Shown one piece after another: positions 1 to 8,054 of a DNA stretch of 64,000 bases (position 1 is the first letter of the stretch; the number at the start of each line of letters is the position of its first letter). Below the pieces are notes generated by a model that searched no databases, was not told the DNA's origin, and saw only the letters and a list, made by a program, of their open reading frames with translations. This DNA is from JBQTKD01 sp963703165 (lineage in GTDB: Bacteria; Actinomycetota; Actinomycetes; Sporichthyales; Sporichthyaceae), in assembly GCA_963703165.1 (NCBI GenBank), contig OY969798.1, positions 1,488,001-1,552,000 on the forward strand, in the 5' to 3' direction. Both the position numbers and the translations under genes were made by a program.

Positions 1-366
1 GAGTTCCGCTTCTCCCGGCCGTGGATGCGTTCGCAGGCGGCCCGCATCTCCGATCCCCGCTCGGCGCACTACTACACGGGACTTCAGCTCAACCTCCCGC
101 CGCGGTACCTGCTCATCCACCGCGTGTGGCTGGGCTCGATCGGCGTGCTCTGCCAATTGGGCGCGACCGGACCGTGGCGCGACGAACTCGCCGAGTGGCT
201 CCCCGGCGACGAGACCATTCCCGATCCCGCCCGCATCGCGATCGTCCTCGAGGAGTTGCCTGAACCGGTACCGCCGGTCGAGGAGGTCGTCGCGGTCGAG
301 GTGAAGCCCGCGGCTAAGAAAGCTGCGCCGCGCAAGAAGGCCGCACCGAAGCCTCCCGTCGAATAG
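1..366 (+). CDS. ABC1/AarF (UbiB-like) atypical kinase, C-terminal fragment
   Basis: The reading frame is open from base 1, so the gene begins upstream and only about the last 121 residues are seen. The segment with LNLPPRYLLIHRVWLGSIG and a following DELAEWLPG resembles the C-terminal end of actinobacterial ABC1/AarF kinase-like proteins, the family of M. tuberculosis Rv3197, which also sits beside whiB7. The tail is a Lys/Ala/Pro-rich low-complexity stretch (KPAAKKAAPRKKAAPK). The kinase core lies outside the window, so function rests on this end and on synteny. A strong hairpin follows the stop codon. Confidence 0.7.
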   Translation, partial: EFRFSRPWMRSQAARISDPRSAHYYTGLQLNLPPRYLLIHRVWLGSIGVLCQLGATGPWRDELAEWLPGDETIPDPARIAIVLEELPEPVPPVEEVVAVEVKPAAKKAAPRKKAAPKPPVE

Positions 367-382
367 TCGTCGGACGACGAAG

Positions 383-408
383 GGCCCTCCCGATGATGCG
401 GGAGGGCC
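383..408 (+). terminator. Rho-independent terminator after the ABC1-kinase gene
   Basis: A perfect 10-bp stem (GGCCCTCCCG, 383-392, paired with 399-408) closes a 6-nt loop and is followed by a T-rich run on the plus strand. It lies between two convergent genes and probably serves mainly the plus-strand gene. Confidence 0.75.
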
Positions 409-424
409 GTTCGTTTCGTGTCTC

Positions 425-601
425 TCAGTGGGCCACTCGGGCCCAAGCCTTCGCGGCGCGATGCTGAGCGCGGGCGGCCCGTTCGGTCATCCGCTCGGCT
501 CGCCTGGCGCGCCTCGCGGCGGCGACCAGACGGCCATTTTCAGCTTCGCGCAGCCGGGTCCGGACGCCTTCGCGCGCCAGATCCTCCACTGCGGGGTTCA
601 T
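425..601 (-). CDS. small basic hypothetical protein (58 aa)
   Basis: An ATG at 601-599 follows a GGAG ribosome-binding site by 6-7 nt. The frame runs 58 codons to TGA at 427-425. The product begins MNPAVEDLAREGVRTRLREA and continues as an Arg/Ala-rich, probably alpha-helical chain with no cysteine and no signal peptide. No family is recognised. It lies 58 nt downstream of whiB7 on the same strand and may be cotranscribed with it. A 17-bp palindrome at 629-645 lies just upstream and could be its own control site. Confidence 0.55.
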   Translation of the reverse strand: MNPAVEDLAREGVRTRLREAENGRLVAAARRARRAERMTERAARAQHRAAKAWARVAH

Positions 602-628
602 TTCATGCTCCTTGGCGAATCGATCATG

Positions 629-645
629 GATGAATCTGATTCATC
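629..645. repeat. 17-bp palindrome upstream of the 58-aa gene
   Basis: GATGAATC and GATTCATC are perfect inverted arms separated by one base. It lies between the whiB7 stop and the start of the small gene. It could be an operator or a short hairpin. Confidence 0.5.
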
Positions 646-659
646 GTCAGGTGCCTTGC

Positions 660-944
660 CTACGCGGCGATGGAGTCCTTACGAGGACGACCCCGCGGCC
701 GCTTGCGCGGCGCGACGACACCCTGCACGAACAGCTCGCCACCCCAGACACCCCACGGCTCGGAACGCGCGAGCGCACCGGCGAGACAGGCATCCACGAT
801 CGGGCAGTTGCGGCACAACGATTTCGCGTACTCGACATCCTCCGGAGATTCGGCGAAGAACAGGTCGGACTCGAAAGCTCGACAAGGAAGCTTCGCTGCG
901 ACGTCCTCGGTGATGGTGTCGACGACGATCTCTGCGGTCTGCAT
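660..944 (-). CDS. whiB7: WhiB7-type iron-sulfur transcriptional regulator
   Basis: 94 aa. The four cluster-ligating cysteines are C21, C44, C47 and C53 (C-Xn-C-X2-C-X5-C). They are followed by the GVWGGE turn (65-70) and a C-terminal AT-hook RGRPRK (84-89), the combination that marks WhiB7 rather than other WhiB proteins. WhiB7 proteins bind the principal sigma factor and activate intrinsic antibiotic-resistance genes with AT-rich DNA upstream of the -35 box. The M. tuberculosis gene sits in the same place, between Rv3197 and uvrD2. The start at 944 follows AGGGGG by about 10 nt. Expression is probably controlled by the long leader at 945-1397, which holds an upstream ORF and a terminator. 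That this protein controls drug resistance here is inference from the family. Confidence 0.93.
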   Translation of the reverse strand: MQTAEIVVDTITEDVAAKLPCRAFESDLFFAESPEDVEYAKSLCRNCPIVDACLAGALARSEPWGVWGGELFVQGVVAPRKRPRGRPRKDSIAA

Positions 945-1002
945 CTGGATGTCACCCCCTGTTTGGGTTCAGTGCTGGTCAGTGGTCCCTGCTGTGTGCG
1001 GC

Positions 1003-1046
1003 AAAGAGAAAGGCCGCGGATCCCGGGTCTCGGGTTCCGCGGCCTT
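1003..1046 (-). terminator. intrinsic terminator / attenuator in the whiB7 leader
   Basis: On the minus strand an 11-bp perfect stem (1036-1046 with 1010-1020) with a further GC-rich inner stem is followed directly by TTTCTCTTT. It begins about 20 nt after the stop of the 91-codon upstream ORF and ends about 60 nt before the whiB7 start codon. This is the placement expected for transcription attenuation of whiB7. Confidence 0.8.
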
Positions 1047-1067
1047 GAAGGTCGCCAGTCTGTGGAG

Positions 1068-1343
1068 CTAGACCGGTGGACTCCAGGTGCGGGTGCCCGA
1101 GTGGGCGTAGTTGCGCGGTGCGTGCTTGGGCGCGACAGCGGCGACGAACGTCGTCGGCAGATCAGCGGTCATCGGACGCATGCGGTTGCCGAGCAGCGTG
1201 CCGAGCTGACGCCAGGCAGACTCCTGCTGCGTGCTGAACGAGACCTTGGGCGCGATGGAGCGGACGCCGATCTGCTGCGCGCAGACGGAGGCGACCACGC
1301 CGACGGAAGCGCTCAGGTCGTTCTTCAACTGGTTGCTCTTCAC
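1068..1343 (-). CDS. 91-codon upstream ORF in the whiB7 leader (putative leader peptide)
   Basis: GTG start at 1343 preceded, 9 nt away, by AGGAGGTGATC (1349-1359), a full match to the 16S rRNA anti-Shine-Dalgarno, so it should be translated very strongly. The 91-aa product (begins MKSNQLKNDLSASVGVVASV) has no motif I recognise and no clear signal peptide. It lies between a sigma-A-like promoter and an intrinsic terminator, with whiB7 just beyond. Mycobacterial and Streptomyces whiB7 leaders carry shorter upstream ORFs that sense ribosome stalling; this one is unusually long. The alternative is an ordinary small gene that happens to precede whiB7. Start and coding status are well supported; the regulatory role is inference. 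Confidence 0.6.
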   Translation of the reverse strand: MKSNQLKNDLSASVGVVASVCAQQIGVRSIAPKVSFSTQQESAWRQLGTLLGNRMRPMTADLPTTFVAAVAPKHAPRNYAHSGTRTWSPPV

Positions 1344-1403
1344 CGGGGATCACCTCCTGTGTGCACTCGGGCAGGCGCGCGTTCGCGTCTGCTGACTTCC
1401 GGA

Positions 1404-1433
1404 AGAGTACGCGGGCGTACCACGCACTCGCAA
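1404..1433 (-). promoter_or_regulatory. putative whiB7 promoter with AT-rich WhiB7 element
   Basis: Minus strand: -35 TTGCGA (1433-1428), 18-nt spacer, -10 TACTCT (1409-1404). Directly upstream of the -35 is an A/T-rich stretch (about 1434-1455), the known hallmark of WhiB7-activated promoters. Transcription would start near 1397, giving a leader of about 450 nt. Autoregulation is inferred. Confidence 0.6.
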
Positions 1434-1488
1434 GCAATTATTTCTTTCGATAAACCTGCAGGTCAGCGCAGGATCGCGCGTCCGACGG

Positions 1489-3588
1489 TCATTCGGTAGA
1501 AGGATCGCGCCCGGCGCAGATCGCCAGGACGTCCTGGCCGTAGCGGTCCAGCTTGGCCGCGCCGATGCCCGGAACCCGGACAAGTTCCCGCACCTCGCCC
1601 GGGACCGCCTCGGCGATCGCGAGCAGTGTGGCGTCGGTGAACACGCAGTACGCGGGCAGGGAGGCGGCGCGAGCCCGCTCGGCGCGCCAGGTCCGCAAGC
1701 GGTCCAGCAGCGCCTCGTCGACGTCCGAGGGGCAGTCCGGGCAGCGGCCCAGCTTGCGGGCCACCGCGTCGGTCAACGCCGAGCGGCAGACCCGACAGCG
1801 CGGTTGGGCTCGTTCCTTGGTCGCGCTCGTCCCCCGCGGGGACGGAGGTGTGGAGGTGGGGCGGGAGGGCCGGATGCCGTCCAGGAAGCGCGAGGGGGTG
1901 CGGGACCCGCGCGCGCCCGGGGACCGCGCCAACGCCCAGGACAGCTCGAGATGCTGCTGCGCCCGGGTGATGCCGACGTAGAGCAGACGCCGCTCCTCCT
2001 CGATCTCCTCCGTGGTCTGGGCGTAGGCGATCGGGACCATGCCTTCGGTCAGCCCTACGAGGAACACCGCGGTCCACTCCAGGCCTTTGGCGGCGTGCAG
2101 CGAAGCCAGCGTGACGCCCTCGACCGTCGGTACATGGGAGTCCGCGGCGCGGGTGTCCAGTTCCGCGACCAGCCGCGCGAGGTCCGCGGTGGGTTCGGCC
2201 TCGACAAGGTCCGCGGCGACGCGCACCAACGCCGCGAGGGACTCGGCGCGTTCGGCGACGGCACCGGCACGGTTCGCGTCCCCGGCGACGAGCCCGGCGT
2301 CGGCGAGCACCGCACGGACCTGATCGAGCAGGCCCGGCGCGTGCTCGGTCGCGTCGGTGGTACCGAGCGCCCCCGCCCTGGCCGCGCCACGTAGACGGGT
2401 CAGCGCGGCCTTGATCTCCGGCCGGGAGAAGAACCTCTCCCCACCGCGCAGAACGAACGGGACGCCGCGTTCGGCCAGGGCCTGCTCGTACGCCAGGGAC
2501 TGTCCGTTGGTGCGGAACAGGACGGCGATCTCGCTGGCCGGAACGCCCGCGTCGCGCAGCCCCACGATCCGCGCCGCGACGCCCTCGGCCTCTGCCGGGT
2601 CGTCCGGGTACTCGCGCAGGGCCGGTCGGGGTCCGTCGGGGCGTTGCGCCCGCAGCTCCGCGGGGGTGCCGCGACGGCCGAGCACGTCGTTGGCGAGCGT
2701 GACGACCTGCGGTGTGGAGCGGTAGTTGCGGATCAGGCGGACCACGGCGGCGTCCGGGTGCTTGACGCCGAACTCGCGCAGGAACGCCGGGGTCGCGCCG
2801 GCGAAGGAGTAGATGGTCTGGTCCGGGTCCCCGACCACGCAGATCGAGTCCCCCGAGCCGAGCCACAGATCCAGCAGCCGCTGCTGCAGCGGGCTGACGT
2901 CCTGGTACTCGTCGACCACCAGGTGGCGGTACTGCCGGCGCACCTTCTCGGCGATGTCCCCGTCCGCGGAGAGCACCCCGACGGTGAGGAGCAGGACGTC
3001 CTCCATGTCGATGAGTCCGCGGCCGTTCTTCACCTCTTCGTACGCGGCGTAGAACTGGGCGGCCGAGGCCGGGTCCAGCCCGGCGGGCGGGGTGCGGCCG
3101 GCCTTGGCCGCCGCCGCGGCGTAATCGGCCGGGGCGATCTGGGAGACCTTGGCCCACTCGACCTCGGCCGCCAGGTCCCGCACGTCAGCGGTACTGGGGC
3201 GCAGCCCGACACGGGAGGCGGCGGAGGCGACCTGCGGCGCCTTGGACGCCTCGAGCCGGGGAAGGGCACCGCCCACCGCGGTGGGCCAGAAGAACTGGAG
3301 TTGGCGCAGTGCCGCGGAGTGGAAGGTGCGGGCGGCGACGCCGTCGGCGCCCAAGGCCCGCAGGCGGGTGCGCAGTTCACCGGCCGCGCGAGCGGTGAAG
3401 GTGACCGCGAGGACGTTGCGGGCCTGGTACGCGCCGGTCAGCACACCGTGGGCGATGCGGTGCGTGATGGCGCGGGTCTTGCCCGTCCCTGCCCCGGCGA
3501 GCACACACACCGGGCCCTGCACCGCCTCGGCGACCGCCCGTTGTTCCGGGTCCAGGGACTCGAGCACGGAGGAAGCGGAGAGCAGCAC
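1489..3588 (-). CDS. uvrD2: ATP-dependent DNA helicase UvrD2 (superfamily I)
   Basis: 699 aa. The Walker A motif AGAGTGKT is at 31-38, the DEYQD Walker B box in the first half, and the GDPDQTIYSF and VTLASLHAAKGLEW motifs follow, all typical of UvrD/Rep 3'-5' helicases. After the motor comes a four-cysteine motif (CRVC then CPDC, about residues 585-605) and a C-terminal HRDC domain, the architecture of mycobacterial UvrD2 (Rv3198c), which is in the same genomic position. It probably unwinds DNA during repair and replication. GTG start at 3588 is preceded by AAGGA at 8 nt. It is transcribed towards whiB7 and away from the mycoredoxin gene. Confidence 0.93.
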   Translation of the reverse strand: MLLSASSVLESLDPEQRAVAEAVQGPVCVLAGAGTGKTRAITHRIAHGVLTGAYQARNVLAVTFTARAAGELRTRLRALGADGVAARTFHSAALRQLQFFWPTAVGGALPRLEASKAPQVASAASRVGLRPSTADVRDLAAEVEWAKVSQIAPADYAAAAAKAGRTPPAGLDPASAAQFYAAYEEVKNGRGLIDMEDVLLLTVGVLSADGDIAEKVRRQYRHLVVDEYQDVSPLQQRLLDLWLGSGDSICVVGDPDQTIYSFAGATPAFLREFGVKHPDAAVVRLIRNYRSTPQVVTLANDVLGRRGTPAELRAQRPDGPRPALREYPDDPAEAEGVAARIVGLRDAGVPASEIAVLFRTNGQSLAYEQALAERGVPFVLRGGERFFSRPEIKAALTRLRGAARAGALGTTDATEHAPGLLDQVRAVLADAGLVAGDANRAGAVAERAESLAALVRVAADLVEAEPTADLARLVAELDTRAADSHVPTVEGVTLASLHAAKGLEWTAVFLVGLTEGMVPIAYAQTTEEIEEERRLLYVGITRAQQHLELSWALARSPGARGSRTPSRFLDGIRPSRPTSTPPSPRGTSATKERAQPRCRVCRSALTDAVARKLGRCPDCPSDVDEALLDRLRTWRAERARAASLPAYCVFTDATLLAIAEAVPGEVRELVRVPGIGAAKLDRYGQDVLAICAGRDPSTE

Positions 3589-3694
3589 CGGAGCATCCTT
3601 ACAGCCGCCACCGACAGTCGCGAGTCCTGGGAAGTTCTGAGCCTGCGTTGCTGTTCACTTGACTGCAAGCCCGTCGAATCGAGAGGCCCACCCG

Positions 3695-3955
3695 GTGTCC
3701 GAGAACCCCCAGCTCACTGTCTTCAGCACCACCTGGTGCGGTCCCTGCCGCCGCCTCAAGGGCCTGCTGCAGATCGAGGGCATCGAGTTCGAGGCCGTCG
3801 ACATCGAGCAGGACCCCGAGGGTCTCGAGTTCGTCAAGCAGGTCAACCAGGGCAACGCGGTGGTCCCGACGGTCCTCTTCGCCGACGGCACCGCGATGAC
3901 CAACCCGTCGATCGGCGCCGTGAAGGCCCACCTCGCGACCGCCGCCTCCGCCTGA
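3695..3955 (+). CDS. mrx1: mycoredoxin-like glutaredoxin
   Basis: 86 aa from the GTG at 3695, which has GAGAGG 8 nt upstream; a longer in-frame start at 3659 lacks a binding site. The thioredoxin fold carries STTWCGPCRRLKGLL with C15 and C18, the cis-proline segment VVPTVLFADG and the ending typical of mycoredoxin-1 (Rv3198A), its positional counterpart. Mycoredoxins reduce mycothiol-protein mixed disulfides. The active site here is CGPC, as in thioredoxins, rather than the CGYC of M. tuberculosis Mrx1, which may change its redox potential. Divergent from uvrD2. Confidence 0.85.
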   Translation: MSENPQLTVFSTTWCGPCRRLKGLLQIEGIEFEAVDIEQDPEGLEFVKQVNQGNAVVPTVLFADGTAMTNPSIGAVKAHLATAASA

Positions 3956-3961
3956 ACCGGG

Positions 3962-4876
3962 CTACTGCCAGGTGTTGGCCGGGTCAAGTGGGCCGCCGTA
4001 CCAGCGTTCGATGAGGAAGCGGGCGATCGAGATCGCGCCGGGCATCAATGCGGTCCTGTCGCGCCCGGCCTGGGCGAGTTCCTCCCGGGTGAACCAACGG
4101 GCCTCGGTGATCTCCTCCTGGTCGATCCGCAGGGTCGGATCGACGGCGTGCGCACGGAAGCCCAGCATCAGGGACTGAGGCAGCGGCCACGGCTGGCTGC
4201 CCTCGTAGGTGGCGGAGTCGCAGACGACGCCGACCTCCTCGTACACCTCACGGATGACGGTCTGTTCCAACGACTCCCCCGGTTCGACGAAGCCGGCGAG
4301 CGTGGAGAACCGGTTCGGCGGCCAGGCGGGATTGTGCCCGAGCAGACAGCGGTCGTCGTCGTCGACGATCAGCATGATCACCGCGGGGTCGGTGCGAGGG
4401 AACTGCTCGGCCCCGCACCCGGTGCACTTGCGGACGTGGCCGGCCGCCGTGATCTCCGAGCGCGACCCACAGACAGGGCAGAAGCGGTGCCGGGCGTGCC
4501 AGTTCGACAGGCCGACGGCATGCACGAACAACCCGACGGCGTCGGAGGACAAGCGGCCGCTCAGCTCGCGGAGCGTCGCCGCCCGTTCACCGGGACCGGC
4601 GTCGAACTCTCCCGGCGCCGCGAAGTACGGCCGCCCCGCCGTGTCGAGGCCGAGGAACCAGGCGTCCTCCGGAGACTTGACCTGACCTGCCGTCAGATAT
4701 GCCAGATCGCTGCCGTCGGTGCGCAACACCGTCGCGCCCTCGTGCACCCGCAGCACGCGCACCTCGGGATGCGCCCAGGCATCGGCGAGCGCGGTGGGAT
4801 TCGTGCGCAGATGCGCCGCGCGGTCGTGCGTGCCATGGGCGAGCGGCAGGCTGGTCAAGGGCTCGGACGAGGTCAT
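3962..4876 (-). CDS. nudC: NAD(H) pyrophosphatase / NADH-capped RNA hydrolase (Nudix)
   Basis: 304 aa. A zinc ribbon is formed by C133, C136, C151 and C154. The Nudix box is at 195-217 (GFVEPGE... REVYEEVG), followed by SQPWPLPQS, the NudC signature. The enzyme cleaves NADH to NMNH and AMP and in other bacteria decaps NAD-capped RNA. ATG at 4876 is chosen because it starts the conserved family N-terminus; the longer open frame upstream overlaps adnB out of frame. It begins 10 nt after the adnB stop, so it is probably the last gene of the adnA-adnB-nudC operon. The potassium-channel gene found between nudC and adnB in M. tuberculosis is absent here. Confidence 0.92.
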   Translation of the reverse strand: MTSSEPLTSLPLAHGTHDRAAHLRTNPTALADAWAHPEVRVLRVHEGATVLRTDGSDLAYLTAGQVKSPEDAWFLGLDTAGRPYFAAPGEFDAGPGERAATLRELSGRLSSDAVGLFVHAVGLSNWHARHRFCPVCGSRSEITAAGHVRKCTGCGAEQFPRTDPAVIMLIVDDDDRCLLGHNPAWPPNRFSTLAGFVEPGESLEQTVIREVYEEVGVVCDSATYEGSQPWPLPQSLMLGFRAHAVDPTLRIDQEEITEARWFTREELAQAGRDRTALMPGAISIARFLIERWYGGPLDPANTWQ

Positions 4877-4886
4877 ACCCCGCACT

Positions 4887-7800
4887 CTATGCAGGCTCCT
4901 CGACGCCGATTCCGCCGAGCAGGCGTTCCAGCTCCGCGCGGTCCGGCATCGGGGGGCGGACGATCTTGCCGGTGCGGACGTAGCAGAACGCGGCGTCGAC
5001 GTCGGCCGGGTCGACTCCGGCGAGCTCGGCCCACGCAAGGCGGTAGATCGCGAGCTGCAGCGGGTCGGCGGTCTGGTTCTTGCTGGTCTTCCAGTCGACC
5101 ACCTCGTACCCGGTGAGGGTCTCGTAGACGGCGTCGATACGGCCACGGACGACTCGCCCCGCCACGGCCAGGGCGAACGGCGCCTCGACCCGGTACGGGG
5201 CACGGGACGCGTAAGGGCCTCTGCGGAAGGCTTCCTGAAGGGCCGTCAGTTCCGCGTCGTCGATGTCGGTGTCGGCGGCGTCCCCCAGGTCGTCGAGCTC
5301 GAGCAAGGACTGCTGGCCGAACTCCGCCTCCACCCAGGCGTGGAAACGGGTCCCGCGCTGGGCTGCCGCGGCCGGTGGACGCGGCATCGGGCGGGCGAGC
5401 TCGCGGGCCAGGCCGTCGGGGTCGGTGGCGAGCAGCATCACCTGCGACGCCGACAAGGACGCGGGCAGGTCGACCTCGCGCACCGAGGAGCGTTGGCGGC
5501 GCAGTTCGGTCAGCAGCAGGTTCAGGTCGTGGTCCCAGCCCGCGACCTGCGCGGCCTCGTGGGCCGCGAGGCCTCCTGCCCCGAGTGCGCCGGGGCGTTT
5601 CCGTGCGGCGGCGACGAGGTCGGCGCCGGTACGCCGGGCGGCCGCGGCGGCCTCGTCGAGCGGGGCGGGCCAGTCGATCTCGGTGGTGACGCCGCGCAGG
5701 GGGTTCTCGGTCTCGGTCGGCTGCGGCTCCCAAGGGCCGTAGGGGTCAAGCCCGCGGTCGACGAGAAAGTGCTGCACGGCGAGCAGGTATTCCGACGGCC
5801 CGCGCATCTTCTTCTGCGTGCGGCCCCACCAGTGGGCGGACATGACCAGGCGGGCCCGCGGCCGGGTGGCGGCGACGTACATGAGGCGCCGCTCCTCCAG
5901 CGCCGACTGCTCCCGCATCCCCACCTCGAATGCCGTCAGGCCCTTCGGGGTCCACTCCCCCACGTCGGGCAGACCGTCGCGGTCCCCGCGCAGCAGGTGC
6001 GGGATGCACTCGGCGCGGGTGGTCCACTTCGCGCGACCCCGGTTGGACGGGAAGACGGAGGCCGTGACGTCGGGCAGCACGACGACGTCCCACTCCAGAC
6101 CCTTCGCCTTGTGGGCGGTCATCAGTACCACCGCGTCGGCGCTACGCGGGCCCGCGGAGTCCAGGCCTCGTTCGTGCTCCTCGGAGGCGCGCAGCCAGGC
6201 AAGGAACGCGGGTACCGAGGATTCGCCGTCCAGGTCGGTGAAGCCGGCCGCGATGTCGGTGAAGGCGGACAACGACTCGCGGCGGCGGGCGGCGACGGCG
6301 TGCGGGGCCGCGGCGATCTCCACCCCCAGCCCGGTCACGGCGATCACCCGGTGCACCAGGTCCAGCAGAGGTTCGCCGAGGTGGCGGCGCAACCCGCGCA
6401 GCTCACGGTCCAACGCCGCGAAGCGTTCGCGCGCCTCGGCCGAGTACCCGAGTTCCCCGGGCGAGCCCAGCGCCTCGACCAGCGAGACCCGCTCGGCCGC
6501 GTCGGTGACCCCCGGCGCGGCCTCCAAGGCGGTGCCCCGGGCGCTGCGCGGCACCGCGACCAGGTCGGCGGCCCGGCGCCCCAGCAGCGCAAGGTCGCGG
6601 GCACCGATCCGCCACCGTGGACCGACCAGCAGCCGGACCAGGGCGGCGTTCGCGGTCGCGTCATCGAGCACCTCGAGGACCGCGATGACGTCGGCGACCT
6701 CGGGCAGGTGCACCAGGCCGCCGAGGCCGACGACCTCCACCGGGATGTCGCGACCGACGAGTTCGGCGTGCAGCGGGCCGATGTCGCGGGTCGCCCGGAC
6801 CAGGACCGCGATCTGGGCGGCCGGCGTGCCGTCGGCGATCGCTGCCGCCACCTGCGCACCGATCCACGTGATCTCTGATGGATAGTCAGGAAGCAGCGCG
6901 GTGCGGACCTCACCCTTGCCGTGGTTGCTCATCGCGGCCAGCAGCGGTGCCACGCCGTTGTGCACCTCGCGCAGCGGCGCGGCGAGGGCGTTCGCGAGGT
7001 CCAGGACGAGTTCACCGTTGCGTCGGTTCTCCCGCAGACTGAACCGGGTCGCCGGGGCGGTACGCCCATCGGCGTGCACAACCGGGAAATGGCCCGGGAA
7101 GTCCTCCAGGTTCGCCACCGACGCCCCACGCCAGCCGTAGATCGCCTGGCACGGGTCGCCGACCGCCGTCACCGGGTGGCCCCCACCGAACAGACCGACC
7201 AGCATCCGCCGCTGCGCCACCGAGGTGTCCTGGTACTCGTCGAGCAGCACCACCCCGAAGCGACCACGCTCGGCCTCGCTCACCGCGGGTCGCTCCTCGG
7301 CCAGCCGGGCCGCCAGGGCCATCTGGTCGCCGAAGTCGACGAGATCCGCGGCGGTCTTCGCGGCACGGTAGGCCTGCACGAGCTTGAGCAACTCCAGGCG
7401 CTTACCCGCCGCCTCAACCACCTTGCCGACGGCCGTGCCCGGCGAGTCCGCGCCCTTGACGTCCTGCAGGCGACGCAGCAGCCCGATGTCGTGCGCCCGC
7501 AACGTCTCCGGATCGACGAGGTGCTCGTCCAGTTCGCCGGACAGGGCGAGGACGTCGACGACCAGGTCCACGGTGGACTTGGTCAGCGACGGGTACGGGC
7601 CGGGCGCGGAGCGGATCGCGCGGGCCGCAAGTTGGTACCGGGTGGCGTCGGCGAGCAGCCGCGCCGAGGGCTCCACCCCGAGCCGCAGGCCGTGCTCAGC
7701 GATGAGGTTGCCGGCGTAGGAGTGATACGTCGCGATCGTCGGCTCGCCCAGGTCGGGTTCGGCGCCCTTCTCGAGCACCGCGGGTGCCAGCTTGGCCAGC

Positions 7801-8054
7801 GCGGTGCGCACCCGGTGGCTCAGCTCGGCGGCGGCCTTGTTCGTGAACGTCAGTCCCAGCACGCCGATCGGCGGTACCTGGCCGGTGCCGACGAGCCAGA
7901 CCACCCGGGCGGCCATGACCGTCGTCTTGCCGGACCCGGCGCCGGCGACGATGACCGCGGGTTCGAGCGGAGCGGTGATCGCCGCGAGTTGCTCGTCGGT
8001 GTACGGGACACCGAGCAGCTCGACGAGGTCCTGTGGCTCACGCAGCTCACTCAC
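4887..8054 (-). CDS. adnB: AdnB-like helicase-nuclease subunit
   Basis: 1055 aa from the GTG at 8054, which overlaps the adnA stop codon by 4 nt (GTGA). The N-terminal UvrD-like motor has Walker A AGAGSGKT at 37-44, LLDEYQDT and GDPCQAIYGWRGAS. The C-terminal third is a RecB-type nuclease with GRIDAVYE, EVVDWKTSK and QLAIYRLAW. No iron-sulfur cysteine set is seen, which fits AdnB. With AdnA it forms the mycobacterial-type end-resecting motor-nuclease that processes double-strand breaks. Corresponds to Rv3201c by family and position. Probably translationally coupled to adnA. Confidence 0.9.
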   Translation of the reverse strand: MSELREPQDLVELLGVPYTDEQLAAITAPLEPAVIVAGAGSGKTTVMAARVVWLVGTGQVPPIGVLGLTFTNKAAAELSHRVRTALAKLAPAVLEKGAEPDLGEPTIATYHSYAGNLIAEHGLRLGVEPSARLLADATRYQLAARAIRSAPGPYPSLTKSTVDLVVDVLALSGELDEHLVDPETLRAHDIGLLRRLQDVKGADSPGTAVGKVVEAAGKRLELLKLVQAYRAAKTAADLVDFGDQMALAARLAEERPAVSEAERGRFGVVLLDEYQDTSVAQRRMLVGLFGGGHPVTAVGDPCQAIYGWRGASVANLEDFPGHFPVVHADGRTAPATRFSLRENRRNGELVLDLANALAAPLREVHNGVAPLLAAMSNHGKGEVRTALLPDYPSEITWIGAQVAAAIADGTPAAQIAVLVRATRDIGPLHAELVGRDIPVEVVGLGGLVHLPEVADVIAVLEVLDDATANAALVRLLVGPRWRIGARDLALLGRRAADLVAVPRSARGTALEAAPGVTDAAERVSLVEALGSPGELGYSAEARERFAALDRELRGLRRHLGEPLLDLVHRVIAVTGLGVEIAAAPHAVAARRRESLSAFTDIAAGFTDLDGESSVPAFLAWLRASEEHERGLDSAGPRSADAVVLMTAHKAKGLEWDVVVLPDVTASVFPSNRGRAKWTTRAECIPHLLRGDRDGLPDVGEWTPKGLTAFEVGMREQSALEERRLMYVAATRPRARLVMSAHWWGRTQKKMRGPSEYLLAVQHFLVDRGLDPYGPWEPQPTETENPLRGVTTEIDWPAPLDEAAAAARRTGADLVAAARKRPGALGAGGLAAHEAAQVAGWDHDLNLLLTELRRQRSSVREVDLPASLSASQVMLLATDPDGLARELARPMPRPPAAAAQRGTRFHAWVEAEFGQQSLLELDDLGDAADTDIDDAELTALQEAFRRGPYASRAPYRVEAPFALAVAGRVVRGRIDAVYETLTGYEVVDWKTSKNQTADPLQLAIYRLAWAELAGVDPADVDAAFCYVRTGKIVRPPMPDRAELERLLGGIGVEEPA

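Noticed and set aside
3659..3694. Upstream in-frame start for the mycoredoxin (adds 12 residues)
   Set aside because: The GTG at 3695 has a well-spaced ribosome-binding site and begins the conserved region; the extension has neither.
2644..4014. Long open frames opposite uvrD2, adnA, adnB and other genes
   Set aside because: These are typical high-GC shadow frames with Arg/Gly/Pro-rich translations and no homology or ribosome-binding sites.
4877..5203. N-terminal extension of NudC by 109 residues
   Set aside because: It overlaps adnB out of frame, has composition of a shadow frame, and NudC family members start at the ATG at 4876.
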